A DNA stretch of 64,000 nt, from positions 990,581-1,054,580 of the forward strand of contig JALPQD010000394.1 in NCBI GenBank assembly GCA_023101885.1. The letters run 5' to 3'. The DNA is from Typhlomys cinereus. Lineage: Eukaryota > Chordata > Mammalia > Rodentia > Platacanthomyidae. Below are positions 49,276 through 59,507 of this stretch, in pieces; within the stretch, counting starts at the first letter, position 1; every line of letters starts with the position of its first letter. Made by a program: the position numbers and the translations under genes. The notes under the pieces were generated by a model, which saw only the letters and a program-made list of their open reading frames with translations, ran no database searches and had not been told where the DNA came from.

Positions 49276-49483
49276 GGGGCTGGAGAGGTGGCTCAGGGGT
49301 TAAGCCTCTGCCTTGTAGGCAGAAGGTCCTGAGTTCGGATCCTAGACCCCACGTATAGACGTTGGGCAGAAGCGGGGGCGGCCTGCATTTCTGGCCTGGT
49401 AGGGCAGAGCCTGTGAATCCCAGGGCAGAGTAAACAAGAAGGAGGTGGAGGCATCCATGGTGCTTCCCGAATTCACCCGTGGT

Positions 49484-49530
<47 letters not shown>

Positions 49531-49574
49531 GTGCAAACACACACAATTGAATAAATAATATAAAAAATAAAAAA
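49276..49574 (+). mobile_element. Young tRNA-derived SINE
   Basis: Starts GGGGCTGGAGAGGTGGCTCAGGGG, with B box GTTCGGATCC, family body, a (CA)n tail including a CGCG interruption, and TTGAATAAATAAT. Flanked by AATCTTAATGGTATT (49261-49275) and AATCTTTATGATATC (49575-49589), 12 of 15 identical. Confidence 0.93.
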
Positions 49575-49589
49575 AATCTTTATGATATC

Positions 49590-49891
49590 ATAATTTTTCT
49601 TTTATTATTTCACCATTCGTTTTATAGGTTGAATTTTTCTTCCAAATTAAGGAACACATTTCTTTGAATATGAATAATGATATTGGGAAGTCTTTAAAAA
49701 TAGAATTCCCTGGATACAATGCTAATACAATAGAACAATTACTCTAAATACAAGATTTTAATACAATCCATTAAGTTCTGTTAATGAGACTGTTTACTGT
49801 GAATTCATATTAAGTTTCATAGTAGAGGCAAAGATTGTTTTCCTTGTTGTGATTCATAATAAATCAGCTGAACCCAAAATAATGAAAAGAA
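49590..49891. other. AT-rich DNA, nothing recognised
   Basis: No coding or repeat signature. Confidence 0.4.
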
Positions 49892-49934
49892 GCTTTTTGC
49901 AAAAAAGCTTTTGCAAAAAAGCTTTTGCAAAAAA
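49892..49934 (+). repeat. Tandem 14-bp repeat (3 units)
   Basis: Three units of GCTTTTGCAAAAAA (the first has one extra T) lie directly before a tiny L1 tail. Each unit is itself a partial palindrome (TTTTGCAAAA). Confidence 0.9.
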
Positions 49935-50015
49935 GGAGGAGGAGGGAAGGAAGGAACCGGTGTACCTATTAAGTTTGTATGAGCGGAAATAATAATAAAA
50001 AATGTTTAAACAATT
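49935..50015 (+). mobile_element. Minimal L1 3' end (~80 bp)
   Basis: 'ggaggaggagggaaggaaggaaccggtgtacctattaagtttgtatgagcggaaataataataaaaaatg' is the terminal part of the young L1 3' UTR. It is the most severely 5'-truncated copy in the window. Confidence 0.9.
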
Positions 50016-50967
50016 GAAAAAGGTCATGCACACCGAGATAGATAAATAAATTAATAAATAAATAGCACTGCTATTGCTGTTGTGACTAAGCTAGAATGGT
50101 TTATTTTCTCCTGTTTTGGCCCTAAAAGGGAAAAGAAGGATGAAAAACCTCTATTGTGTATAAAGTCTTTTGCTCTTTGACATAAGTCATTCCAGCCAAC
50201 CTTTTTTTTTCTGATTGAAACAAACTTAAACCATATTCCATTTCACAAAAGCTAAATGTGCTGAACATGTGCTTTTTAAAATAGAAGCATGTGCATCAAC
50301 TGTTCGTCATGAAGATCCTTACTCAGAAAAGTCTCCTGGGAAAGTTCATTACACAAAGCCAGGGAGCACAGGAAAAAGGTGAAACAGAGTGAGATCAAGC
50401 CTTTCCCAGAGTGGATAGCCCAGACAGAAGCATAAGTGATATTTAATATGCACGTCCAAGGGCTCCTGTTGAGTGCCCTGTTTGGTAACCCGGATCAGGA
50501 TGCTTGTTTAGTGGATAAAAGTGTAACTTTAGAAATTGGCAGGAACTCTCGTGCTTGGCCACCTGTATTCTCAGCCAGAGATGGTGGAAGAGGCTTTAAA
50601 CAAGCACACATTCCAAACTCTGTTCTGTTTTACTTTCTTGCAACTTTCAGTTTCAAAAGAGCCATTTATGAAACTAAAAACTTAAGCATGCATACACATC
50701 ACACAGTGGGAATTTTGATAATCTTTTCCTTGCTAAAATAATACTTTTATAAAGCTGTAAATGTAAACTCAAGCAAAAGTATACATTATCTTTGCAGTTG
50801 CTAGGATAAGTTGCAATATGAATAGCTATCTTTGTCACAGACTTCTGGCTATCAGTAATGCTATTTATACCCAAAGTAAATAGAGTGAACTCTGAAAGTA
50901 GTCTGCAGAGTCAATCAACAGTGGATATTAGCACTTCAAGGAAACCGTCAGTTCTAGCCTACAAAAA

Positions 50968-51022
<55 letters not shown>

Positions 51023-52055
51023 ACTGTGAATTTTGACCTAAGACTACAATAATGTCTTTCTAGATCTCATTATTTCTTGTGCCCATTTAAGGCCATCTGG
51101 GGCCTAGAATGATGAAAGAATGGTATTAATTTATGAGCCCCTAGATCTAGTCATAGCCCACTGGATATTAGATTGGATTAGTAGATTACTACTAATCCAA
51201 ACACTGTGGACCAAATTCTGCCTGACACATCTGCACTGTGGATCTCAGAAAACTGTAACAAGTTGAGCTTGTGAAGGATTGACAGCAGCATTTATGCTTC
51301 AGACTTAGGATGCATGCATTTTGCCAGCAAGGATAGTTGTTCGTGTCTGTATTCTCTCTGTATTTTCAATGCCAGCTTCCCACCAAAGCCTCCATTTTCC
51401 TGATAATAGCCATTGTCAGCAATGAGTTAAGATTAGTCACATGTTCTTTTCTCAACTGAGAAAAAAATTCATCAGTTTTATGTATAAAACTTATGCATGA
51501 TATTTAAGAAGATTCTTATACTCTTGACATTCATTAAAAGTTTGGTCATAAGCTAGCTATACAAAAGCAGTATTTCACATGCATTTTAACTAAATGATAT
51601 TAATCTTAAAATTTGCTTAGCACCAGCTATTATTAAGAAACACTATTAGTAACTCCAGAATTTTTCCATTAAGTCTATAACAGCAAAGTGTAAATAGCAC
51701 AATTTATGAATCTCATGCAATGAGCAGCATTTTCTAACAGAATGAGAGAAGAATCTTAAAGGAAATCATGTTAGCAAGAATTAGGTACATATTATGAAAT
51801 GGTTTGGAAATTTATGTGCCATTTCAAAATTGGAAGGATATTTCCACTAAATGTAATGTGATCTGTGTCTTACTTGACCAATGAATCTGACAGTGAAGTT
51901 AATTATCAGTTACATGGTTTGAATCTTCTACTGTACGTCACGCTTCTTACATATATAAGAATTTTCCTTCAAAAAACATAAAATAAATTTTTCTTTTTAT
52001 TAATATGTATGTATTTTTGTGGCATGATCTCACTATATAACTCAGACAAGCAACA
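50016..52055. other. Mostly unique-looking DNA without a recognised gene
   Basis: 50360-50740 has more balanced composition than its surroundings and holds an open frame of 101 aa (50436-50741) with no domain I recognise. A (GA)n microsatellite sits at 50971-51018. The rest is AT-rich. Confidence 0.45.
50971..51018 (+). repeat. (GA)n microsatellite
   Basis: Pure GA repeat of 24 units. Confidence 0.97.
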
Positions 52056-52056
52056 C

Positions 52057-52178
52057 ATAAAATAAAAATGATGAAGTTTCTACAGTTATCATGGTTTATG
52101 TTGTTTGGCAAGCAGGTAATATCAACTTACAAGGAAACATTACTGACAAAATCAGAAACCAGTGGTCATCTTAGCAAG
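52057..52178 (+). repeat. Unassigned duplicated segment, copy 2, with exon-like start
   Basis: Counterpart of 47854-47976. It carries ATGATG in an A-rich context followed by MKFLQLSWFMLFGKQ, a hydrophobic signal-peptide-like run, then AAGCAG|GTAATA, a plausible 5' splice donor. The same donor-like core is identical in copy 1. It could be a first coding exon of a small secreted-protein gene, an unknown repeat, or chance. No downstream exon was identified. Confidence 0.5.
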
Positions 52179-52189
52179 ATTAAATGTTT

Positions 52190-52655
52190 GTGTTTCCATG
52201 TCTGGCCTCAGATGAACACAATAGCTTTCCAAGCACAACTTAACTGTTTTTTTTTTTTTTGGATGCTTGTAAATGTTTTATATGAAGTTAATGTTTTATG
52301 GCAAAATTTTACAAACTAAAATCTCTTACTTTTAATATATACTTTAGCCAGTTGTTATTTGATTCATGTGGGTTGAATGTGGCATGGGGTACACTATCTT
52401 CAAAATATCAATAAAATAAAAATTTATCAGTCTTCAGAAATACACTTGAGCATAATACTTTAAATAGTATTCCTGTCATATAAAGTATTCCTGGGTAATA
52501 TAAAATGTTATTTAAGGCTTTTAGAATAATATTGAAGAATATAATTTTATCAAAAATACATGTTAGGGAAACATATGCAAATGTGTATTAACATGAAAAG
52601 AGACTGACAAACATTATATTACATGAAAGCATTTTATATTACTGTACTTTTTTCC
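52190..52655. other. AT-rich DNA, nothing recognised
   Basis: No coding or repeat signature apart from a T run near 52247-52260. Confidence 0.4.
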
Positions 52656-52769
52656 TCTTTGTATACTTTTTAATGAAATTTATTATTGACATACACAATC
52701 TCTCTTATTTACATTTATTCTTTAATCATGTTAAACTAGAATAGTCTGTTAATGGATTGCATATTGTTT

Positions 52770-53110
52770 ACAATAAAGTAGATACATTTGATACATGGAG
52801 ACATGGCTAACATTATTAAATACCAAAATAATTCATTTAAAATAGCCTTCATATTGTTGACTCTCCTCTTGCCTTCACCACTTTGCAATATCTCTGCCAA
52901 TAATATGAAAGGACACCAGTTCTCTACTTATTTACCAACACTTGTCATCTCTTATTTTTTGTTTGCAAATCACACTACCAGATATAAATTGACATCTAAT
53001 TCTGGGTTTTGGTTTTCAGTTCAATTATGACTAAATAGTATTGAACACTTTTTATACCTGTTGAATCCCTGCATTATTTCCTTATTTGAGCTAAGATAGT
53101 CAGTTTTATG
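52770..53110 (-). mobile_element. Ancient L1 ORF2 remnant
   Basis: The + strand phrases 'tttgcaatatctctgccaataatatgaaaggacaccagttctc', 'accaacacttgtcatctctta', 'gacatctaattctgggttttgg' and 'gactaaatagtattgaacactttt' follow, in order, the antisense of the ORF2 3' end in old mammalian L1 (L1M-type). Highly diverged. Confidence 0.6.
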
Positions 53111-54415
53111 TTATAAAGGAGTTAAGTGAGGGCAGGCTTGCAGTGACAGAAAAAATAGAAAAAAGTGAATTAATTTTTTGGCATTTACATTCATTCCAGC
53201 AAGATAAACATCTAGATATAAGTTGCAAAAACACTTTACCATGTATAAACATCTCATCTTCTACTTTTTTAAAAAACAAGATCATGTTAAGTCTTGTTAA
53301 TAGAAAAGTATATTTAATCACTCAAATTTTCTTGCACTCATCTAAGTAAAATGAAGTAAAAATTGGCTTAAATAAGTAGTGCACATTTTATTAAAATATA
53401 GAGAATAGAAAAATAGTGCCATGAAATTTTTGGTCTTTATCGTACCAACTTACTCCAAATTTCAGATATTTAAACATCCATATTTACTAGTTTAGACACT
53501 CCTCAGATTTACACTTAAATGCTTGTTTACAATTTATAGCACAAATATATAAATATTTGCAGTATAAAAAATAAGAAATGATAAGCTAGGTTATATTGGA
53601 TACATAGCAATGTTCAGCTTATTTTTGAATAAATAGTTGCATGAAACTGTCTCTCTTTCCTTGGGTATAAAGAATAACCATAAATATAATAATAAGAACT
53701 ATTTCATAGTGCTTGTGCCTGCACTATTTTATGCATGTCCTTAGTCAATTTTCATAAAACATTGAAATAAGTATCATGATCAGCATTCAGTAGAATTCTG
53801 AATTTTAACTTAATTATACTGACCTACTTGAATGTATACAAACGATAAAGACCAGATATATATTCAGCACACATGGTAAGCTAGGATAAACTATGCTACT
53901 AGCCACCTATATTGGTACATTCATGATGCTGCATTCAAATAGCTGATAATGATTTATATTGAATTGAAGCATATTTCCACAATTCTAGATACACGGAAGT
54001 CCCAAATCAAGATAATGGTAGGTTCAGTGTCTAGTGATGACCTGTTCTTTGCTTTCATGACAGTGTTTTCAGCTCTGTTTTTACATGACAGAAGAGAAAG
54101 AAAGCTAATTCTACAAAGGACCCAGCTGGTTTCTTCCAGCTCTTTTATAAGACACTAATCCTGTTGAGGAGGGAGAGCACTCGTAGACTAATCATCTCCT
54201 AAATTTACTAGTGATTATTACTGTTGCATCAAGGATTATGTTTTAATAAAATTTTTGGAGGTGATGCAAAATGTTTAAACCAGATAACCACCACTTTAGA
54301 GCATATTCTATTTCTAAGATTTCAAAAGTCTATGTTCTAAATGTGGAAATAGCCTACATGGTTGTATTTTAGATGATACGTTTGAGAAAAGCAGATAAAA
54401 TAAAGACTAAAAAAT
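53111..54415. other. AT-rich DNA; possible MIR trace
   Basis: No gene. 53705-53800 ('gcactattttatgcatgtccttagtcaattttcataaaacattgaaataagtatcatgatcagcatt') weakly resembles antisense MIR. Frames at 53143-53349 and 53949-54158 have no domain. Confidence 0.4.
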
Positions 54416-54419
54416 GAAA

Positions 54420-54750
54420 GGACCTTAACATCTATGATTTATCTTGTAACAAACCAATTTGCATTAAATTTGTAAATATTATTTTTGATATTCTGAAACT
54501 ACTAGAAGTAAATACAGAATTAATATTTCCAGGACATTAGTATAGGCAATGATTTTTTTTAGACAGGACACCAAAAACAAGGGTATAAAGAAAAAAATTT
54601 AAATATAATAATATCAAAATTAAAACCTTATGTACACAAATTATGAAACCAGTTTAGATGCCTATAAAAAGATGACTGAAAAACAAAGTGAAATATATAT
54701 ATATATATATATATATATAGGTTTTTTACTCAACCATAAAGTACGAACAA
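54420..54750 (+). mobile_element. Ancient L1 ORF2 remnant
   Basis: 'agtataggcaatgattttttttagacaggacaccaaaaac', 'aatatcaaaattaaaacct' and 'tactcaaccataaagta' match the order of L1 ORF2 3' sequence (catagggaaggacttt...gactccaaaagc...tatcaaattaaaa...ctactcagccataaa). It includes the (TA)n at 54692-54719. Confidence 0.6.
54692..54719 (+). repeat. (TA)n microsatellite
   Basis: Pure TA repeat. Confidence 0.95.
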
Positions 54751-54751
54751 A

Positions 54752-54890
54752 TAGGCATGGGGGTGTATGTCTGCCATCTGAACACTTGGGAAATAGGGGC
54801 AGAAGGTGAGGAATTTAAGATATTCATTAGTTTCACAGTAATATTAAGGCCAGTCTGATATATCAGAGATTGACTCTAAAAGAAAATTAA
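54752..54890 (+). mobile_element. B1-like (7SL-derived) SINE, diverged
   Basis: 'ataggcatgggggtgtatgtctgccatctgaacacttgggaaatagggg...gaggaatttaag' and 'aaggccagtctgatatatcagagattgactctaaaagaaaatt' follow the B1 order (gggcatggtggtgcacacctttaatcccagcactcgggagg...aggccagcctggtctacagagtgag...ctcaaaaaaa). A central insertion and many substitutions indicate an old copy. B1 is a rodent SINE. Confidence 0.7.
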
Positions 54891-55180
54891 GGAGCTGGAG
54901 AGGTGGCTCAGGGGTTAAGCCTCTGCCTTGCAGACGGAAGGTCCTGAGTTCGGATCCGAGACTACAGGTATAGACGCCAGGCAGAAGCGGGGGCGGCCTG
55001 CGTTTCTGTTCCTGATAGGGCGGAGCCTGTGAATCCCAGGGCTGAGTAAACAAGGAGGAGGTGGAGGTGTCCACGGTGGTTCCAGAATTCGTCCGTGGTT
55101 CTACACACCCACACATACATACACACATGCACACACACATACATGCACAATTGAATAAGTAATAAATAATAAAACAAATT
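54891..55180 (+). mobile_element. tRNA-derived SINE forming the 5' part of a SINE-L1 chimera
   Basis: Complete SINE: GGAGCTGGAGAGGTGGCTCAGGGG head, B box GTTCGGATCC, family body, CA-type tail, TTGAATAAGTAATAAATAATAAAA. It has no right-hand TSD of its own. The repeat of its left flank is found only after the adjoining L1 3' UTR. Confidence 0.92.
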
Positions 55181-55190
55181 TTTAGTTTTG

Positions 55191-55750
55191 ACCACAATCC
55201 AGAACTTCAGAGACTCTATATCAACCACATAGAACTAGGCCAGCCTAATCTCTCCCCATCCTGAAGCCCAGGGACATTTGCGGAAGAGGGGGCGGTAAGA
55301 TTGTAAGAGCAAAAGGATGGGAGGAGCAATGGTTTGCAAGATTCTCCACACTAGTTAGGGCCGAAGCAATCATAATTGGAATTTGCATGCCCTGCGCAAT
55401 GTCCAACACACTATTGACCTCACAAAGTCTAGCATCTGCTAAAGGCACCAAGATCCTTTGAGGCAAGGGATTGACATCCACAGTAGTGTTCCTATGCTTA
55501 AGGGGAACACGAGAAAAGGTTCAGGGAAACGCCACTGGGTTCTTGTACATCATCGGAGAGGAGGACCCAGAGGAGAGTAAGGCATACACAATAAAAGACT
55601 CTTTGGGAATTGGGGGGGAGGCACTGGGGGATGGGGAGGGGGAGCAGGGGGCTCGGGGGGAGGAGGAGGGAGGGAGGGAACAAGTCTACCTATTAAGTTC
55701 GTATGAGCGGAAATAAAAAATGTATAAAAAAATTTAAAAAGACGTTAAAA
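55191..55750 (+). mobile_element. L1 3' UTR segment forming the 3' part of a SINE-L1 chimera
   Basis: Begins 'accacaatccagaacttcagagactc' in the middle of the L1 3' UTR and continues through the G-rich tract and 'tacctattaagttcgtatgagcgg' to an A-rich tail. It is preceded immediately by the SINE tail and followed by AAAAGAAAATTAA (55751-55763), the exact copy of 54878-54890 on the far side of the SINE. Confidence 0.92.
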
Positions 55751-55763
55751 AAAAGAAAATTAA

Positions 55764-56690
55764 TAAAATTATTTTATTTGGATCATTATGTTGAACAAGT
55801 AAGCCAGACTTAGAAAAAAAATATAACTTTTTCTCAGACATATAAGCTACATAAACTAAAACTTTATAACCTTATGAAGATAGAAAGAAAAATTCTAAAA
55901 TATTAAGGATACATGAAAGGAATATGAAAATTGAGAGAGGGAATAACAGTCAATGATAGATGTAGTAACCAACAGATTGAAATGCTTTATTCATATAAGA
56001 AAATATAGTGAAATCTCCTTCACATTCAATGTATGTTTAACTAAAATAATTTTCAAATTCTTTAAAAATGGTGAACTATTTGGAGAGAGGACAGAGATCA
56101 GAGGAAGTGTTGCAAGTGAAAACAGGGCTGGGTTAAATATGAAAAATGTACCATATATGCATTGAAATATAATAATGAACCCTTATTTTCTAAAATTTTT
56201 ATATGCTTGTAAAATTTTAACAAAATAAAACTATCATTCTCAGCCATAATCAGAGAAGTCTCTTTGCAGAAAATGGCAATGAATGTAGACTCTCTGCTGC
56301 TGAAGATCCAGAGAATAAGGTGATGCTTGAGTGCTTAACCATCACAAGACATTTTTACCAACTTTTTTAAGGCTCAGGGAGCACTATAGAAATGGATGTG
56401 GAAAAAAAGTAAAAGTTTAATCAGGGAAAAGGACTGCAGAAGACCATATTCTAAGTACTACAAGACAAGAGCAATAATGAGCTTACAGAAGCAATAGTTG
56501 GCAGCACTGGAACACAAGACTAGCCCAAATTAAGACAGTTAATTGTTATGGAGGGGCTCAAGAGTCCTTGTCAATGAAATATCAACAACTAACAAATTCT
56601 GGGAGAGAGCAAGATATAGTATCCACTTGAATCAACTATTATCAGTCCACCAGGATCCAATAGATAGTCTAATCCTGTGGTCACATAAAC
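55764..56690. other. AT-rich DNA, nothing firmly recognised
   Basis: No gene. 56230-56690 has a moderately complex, possibly old L1-associated sequence, but I cannot assign it. Confidence 0.4.
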
Positions 56691-57340
56691 TACATTAATC
56701 AAACTAAGTGGGACACAAAGCAAAGGAATGTCATGCACATGGCAAGGAGATCAGTAGGGAAAGAGGGGGAAGCTGGAAAGGATGGGAGAAAGAAAAGAGA
56801 AAGCAGTGGAAAAGTAATTCAAATATATTATATGTATAAAATTATCAAAGAACAAAATCTGTTAATACCAAAATACGTAGGCATAGGTATAAGCTATGAA
56901 ATGTCATCCTCTAGGCAGGGCACATTCATTGCAGTCATGAACTCAACCATGGCTGTGTTTGCCTTTATTGAGTCTGCCCAAAAATGAGTCTGTCAAAAGC
57001 AGCATTTGTGGTAGAGGGGTGTGGGGAGTGCCTTTCTCCATCCTTGCTACACTATTTGCTATTGACAGATTCTAGGGTGGGATATTCTTGGGTTGTGCAC
57101 CTACTAGTGATACAATCAGTCTCCAATACATAATTCCAATCCACAACATACAGACAACCATGGCTAACTCAGTGTTAGAAAAGAAAGCAAAACACACGGA
57201 TGTAAGTAGGGGACATTCAGGGACTTGTAGATAGGATTGCAGGGTTGACAGCGATGGACAGGAGATAAAAGAGGGTGGGGGTTGAATGTAACCAGAATGT
57301 ATAATATACATATATAAAATGCTTGAAGAAAGCAATTTAT
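56691..57340 (+). mobile_element. Old rodent-type L1 3' UTR remnant(s)
   Basis: 'gcagggcacattcattgcagtcatgaactcaaccatggctgtg', 'gctattgacagattctaggg', 'gggggttgaatgtaaccagaatgtataatatacatatataaaatgcttgaagaaagcaa' follow old rodent L1 (Lx-like) 3' ends. The G/A-rich and 'ataaaattatcaaagaacaaaa' piece at 56750-56860 may be a second tail. The MRPL42 copy is inserted right after the 3' end. Confidence 0.6.
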
Positions 57341-57358
57341 AAAAGTAAAAACAATTTT
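57341..57358 (+). repeat. 18-bp TSD of the MRPL42 retrocopy (left)
   Basis: AAAAGTAAAAACAATTTT is repeated exactly at 58046-58063 after the A-rich tail. Confidence 0.95.
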
Positions 57359-58045
57359 GATTGAGGCAAGATGGTGGGCCGGTGCAGAAGTGAAGATCCG
57401 TGAGCCTAGAAACAGATTTTAGTGGTAGTTTCTCTTCAGAACATCTTTTTTCATTTTACTTGGTAAGGATCTTGACACACCATGGTGGCTGCAGGAATAA
57501 AATGGGTCATATCACGCAGAACTGTCACAAAGTGTTTGTTTCCAACCCAAAATGGAGCTTTGTTGTCTGTTTGTCATAAATCTACATACTCGCCTCTTCC
57601 AGATAACTATAATTGCAAAGTAGAGCTTGCTTTGACATCTAATGGCAGGATGATAGTGTGTTACCATCCTTCTGTGGACATTCCCTATGATCACACAAAT
57701 CCTATCCCCAGACCAGATCCTGTACATAATAATGAAGAAACACATGACCAAGTGCTGAAAGCCAGATTAGAAGAAAAAAAGTGAACACCTTGCACAAGGA
57801 GCCATGATAGAACAACTCAGCAAGATGTTCTTCACTACCAAACACCGCTGGTACCCTCATGGACAGTATCATAGACGTCATACGAAGCTGAATCCTCCAA
57901 AAGACCGATGATTGATGTTAAAATTTTTGGAAGAATCAAAGGAAAATATCAATCAGTGTCTCATTTGGCAGTTGAGATAATTCAGCGTGGTGTATTCACT
58001 GCAATGCTACATAGTGAAATAATAAAATGTCTTTTATATATTAAA
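57359..58045 (+). pseudogene. MRPL42: MRPL42 processed pseudogene
   Basis: An intronless cDNA copy of the nuclear gene for mitochondrial large-ribosomal-subunit protein bL/mL42 (MRPL42). It has a 5' UTR (57359-57481), ATG 57482, coding similarity through TGA 57909-57911, a 3' UTR with AATAAA (58020-58026) and an A-rich tail. Diagnostic stretches include [38 protein letters not shown] and, in the next frame, [20 protein letters not shown] and LNPPKDR. The first frame ends after 100 codons (57784). The coding span of 430 nt is one nucleotide more than the 142-codon gene, so a net +1 change in the A-run at about 57772-57781 breaks it. A perfect 18-bp TSD proves L1-mediated retroposition. Not expected to yield the full protein. 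Confidence 0.95.
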
Positions 58046-58191
58046 AAAAGTAAAAACAATTTTAAAAGAAAAGTTTTTGTTCAGCAAATATAACCATCAG
58101 CAGAATGAAAGACAGCCTACAAAAGGATTTTCCAATTAGTTTCCTGTAAGAAAATGAAAGGAGCTCAAGCATATAAAAAATACATAAAAGA

Positions 58192-58458
58192 GGGGCTGGA
58201 GAGGTGGCTCAGGGGTTAAGCCTCCGCCTTGCAGGCGGAAGGTCCTGAGTTCGGATCCCAGATCCCACGTATAGACGCCAGGCGGAAGCGGGGGCGGCCT
58301 GCGCTTCTGGTCCTGGTAGGGCGGAGCCTGTGAATCCCTGGGCAGAAGGAGGTGGAGGCGTCCATGGTGGTTCGCGAATTCGTCCGTGGTTCTACACACA
58401 CATAGACACACACGCGCCATACACACGCATATGCACACAGTTGAATAACAAAAATTTA
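58192..58458 (+). mobile_element. Youngest tRNA-derived SINE copy
   Basis: Complete and closest to the family consensus. The tRNA-like head shows a paired CCGCCTTGCAGGCGG stem region, with intact A and B boxes and CpG sites retained. The tail is CA-rich and ends TTGAATAAC...AAA. Flanked by AAAAAATACATAAAAGA on both sides (58175-58191 and 58459-58475), 17 of 17 identical. Confidence 0.95.
58205..58258 (+). promoter_or_regulatory. RNA polymerase III internal promoter (A and B boxes) of the SINE
   Basis: A box TGGCTCAGGGG (58205-58215) fits TRGYNNARNGG exactly. B box AGTTCGGATCC (58248-58258) differs from GGTTCGANTCC at the first and seventh bases. Spacing is that of a tRNA gene. This supports a tRNA origin but is not a functional tRNA gene. 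Confidence 0.8.
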
Positions 58459-58639
58459 AAAAAATACATAAAAGAGTAACCAATCAAAAAGGGAAAATGA
58501 TCACAATGGTAACTTCAAAAATGAGCAAATAAAAATGGCCAGTGAATAAAAGAAAAACAGTACAAGGAAATGCAAATAAAAACTACAATGTCTAGCAATC
58601 ACTAGTTCGCATAAAGCCAATTTGTTTACCTATGACAGA

Positions 58640-58800
58640 AAATATGTAATATTTCCTTTCTGTGTCTAGTATCTGTCATTTAACATAATACCTTATAGGA
58701 CACATTCAAATTTCTGCAAATGACAGGTCTGTATTTTTCTTTATATTTGAATAATGCTTCCCTATGTATATATAAATCACTTTTATTCATTACTCTGTTG
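58640..58800 (-). mobile_element. Old L1 ORF2 3' remnant
   Basis: 'tttctgtgtctagtatctgtcatttaacataatacc', 'ctgcaaatgacaggtctg', 'ttgaataatgcttccctatgtatatataaatcac' and 'cattactctgttgatg' follow the antisense of the ORF2 end of old L1. Confidence 0.6.
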
Positions 58801-58821
58801 ATGAGAACCTAATATGATTCT

Positions 58822-59370
58822 GTATTATTCGGGGTTCTCTGCACAAACAGAACTGAGAGAATGAATATATATGAAATTTAATGTACTGCATTAGCTTATA
58901 AAATAAGGTTTAACTAGTACAGCAATGCCTATCTGTAGTTGTTCAGTTGAAGAGCTGAATGTTTTAGCCATCCCAGTCTGGTGCTGAAGGCCAAAGGTTT
59001 TCTGGAGAATCTCTGGGTCCAGCCATTTTTGAGGGTTGAAGAACTGGGCCTAATGATAGAAGCAGAAAAGATGACCTTGCCAGTAAAGTGCCAGACAGAA
59101 AGAGAGATGGAGGGTGAGTGAGTGAGAGAAGGGAAGAGAGAGAGACAGAGAGACAGACAGAGACAGACAAAGACAGAGACAGAGAGATAGAGAAAACTTT
59201 CTTGCTATTCTTTTTATATGGTATACTGCCAGAATATGACAGCCACATTTAGCAGGAGTCCTGGTATTACAAATATATAAATCTAAATAATCTCTTCAGG
59301 TTATCTAATGACTGATCTGTTACTACTTAGGTCTGTTAAGGTCCAGTGAAGTTGACAACCAATATTACCT
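58822..59370 (-). mobile_element. LTR-type (MaLR-like) repeat
   Basis: The + strand starts 'ttattcggggttctctgcacaaacagaactgagagaatgaat' and ends 'gaagttgacaaccaatatta'. In the minus sense it begins with the GTTGTCAACTTCAC-type motif seen in the other LTR copies here and ends with a 'cagagaacc...aataa' LTR terminus. It contains a (GAGA/GACA)-rich tract at 59098-59195. Confidence 0.5.
59098..59195 (+). repeat. GA/GACA-rich simple sequence
   Basis: Imperfect GAGA, GTGA and GACA repeats inside the LTR-like repeat. Confidence 0.85.
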
Positions 59371-59403
59371 GTCACTATTCTATGTAGAGTCTCCTGTCTT
59401 TTT

Positions 59404-59436
59404 TTAAACTTTACTTATTTTTGCATGCATGCATGC

Positions 59437-59507
<71 letters not shown>

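Larger units (their letters stand above)
58085..58610 (+). mobile_element. Old L1 ORF2 remnant, split by a SINE
   Basis: 'gacagcctacaaaaggattttccaattag...aaaggagctcaagcat' before the SINE and 'aaaatggccagtgaataaaag...caaggaaatgcaaataaaaactacaatg' after it correspond to consecutive parts of old L1 ORF2. Excluding 58192-58458. Confidence 0.6.

Noticed and set aside
49892..49934. CRISPR-like or regulated tandem repeat
   Set aside because: Three 14-bp units without spacers in a rodent genome. It is a short tandem duplication next to an L1 tail.
57482..57784. Functional MRPL42 gene
   Set aside because: No introns, 18-bp target-site duplication, A-rich tail and frameshift identify it as a processed pseudogene.
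58192..58265. tRNA gene
   Set aside because: The tRNA-like head with A and B boxes lacks a full cloverleaf and acceptor stem and continues into a SINE body. It is a SINE.
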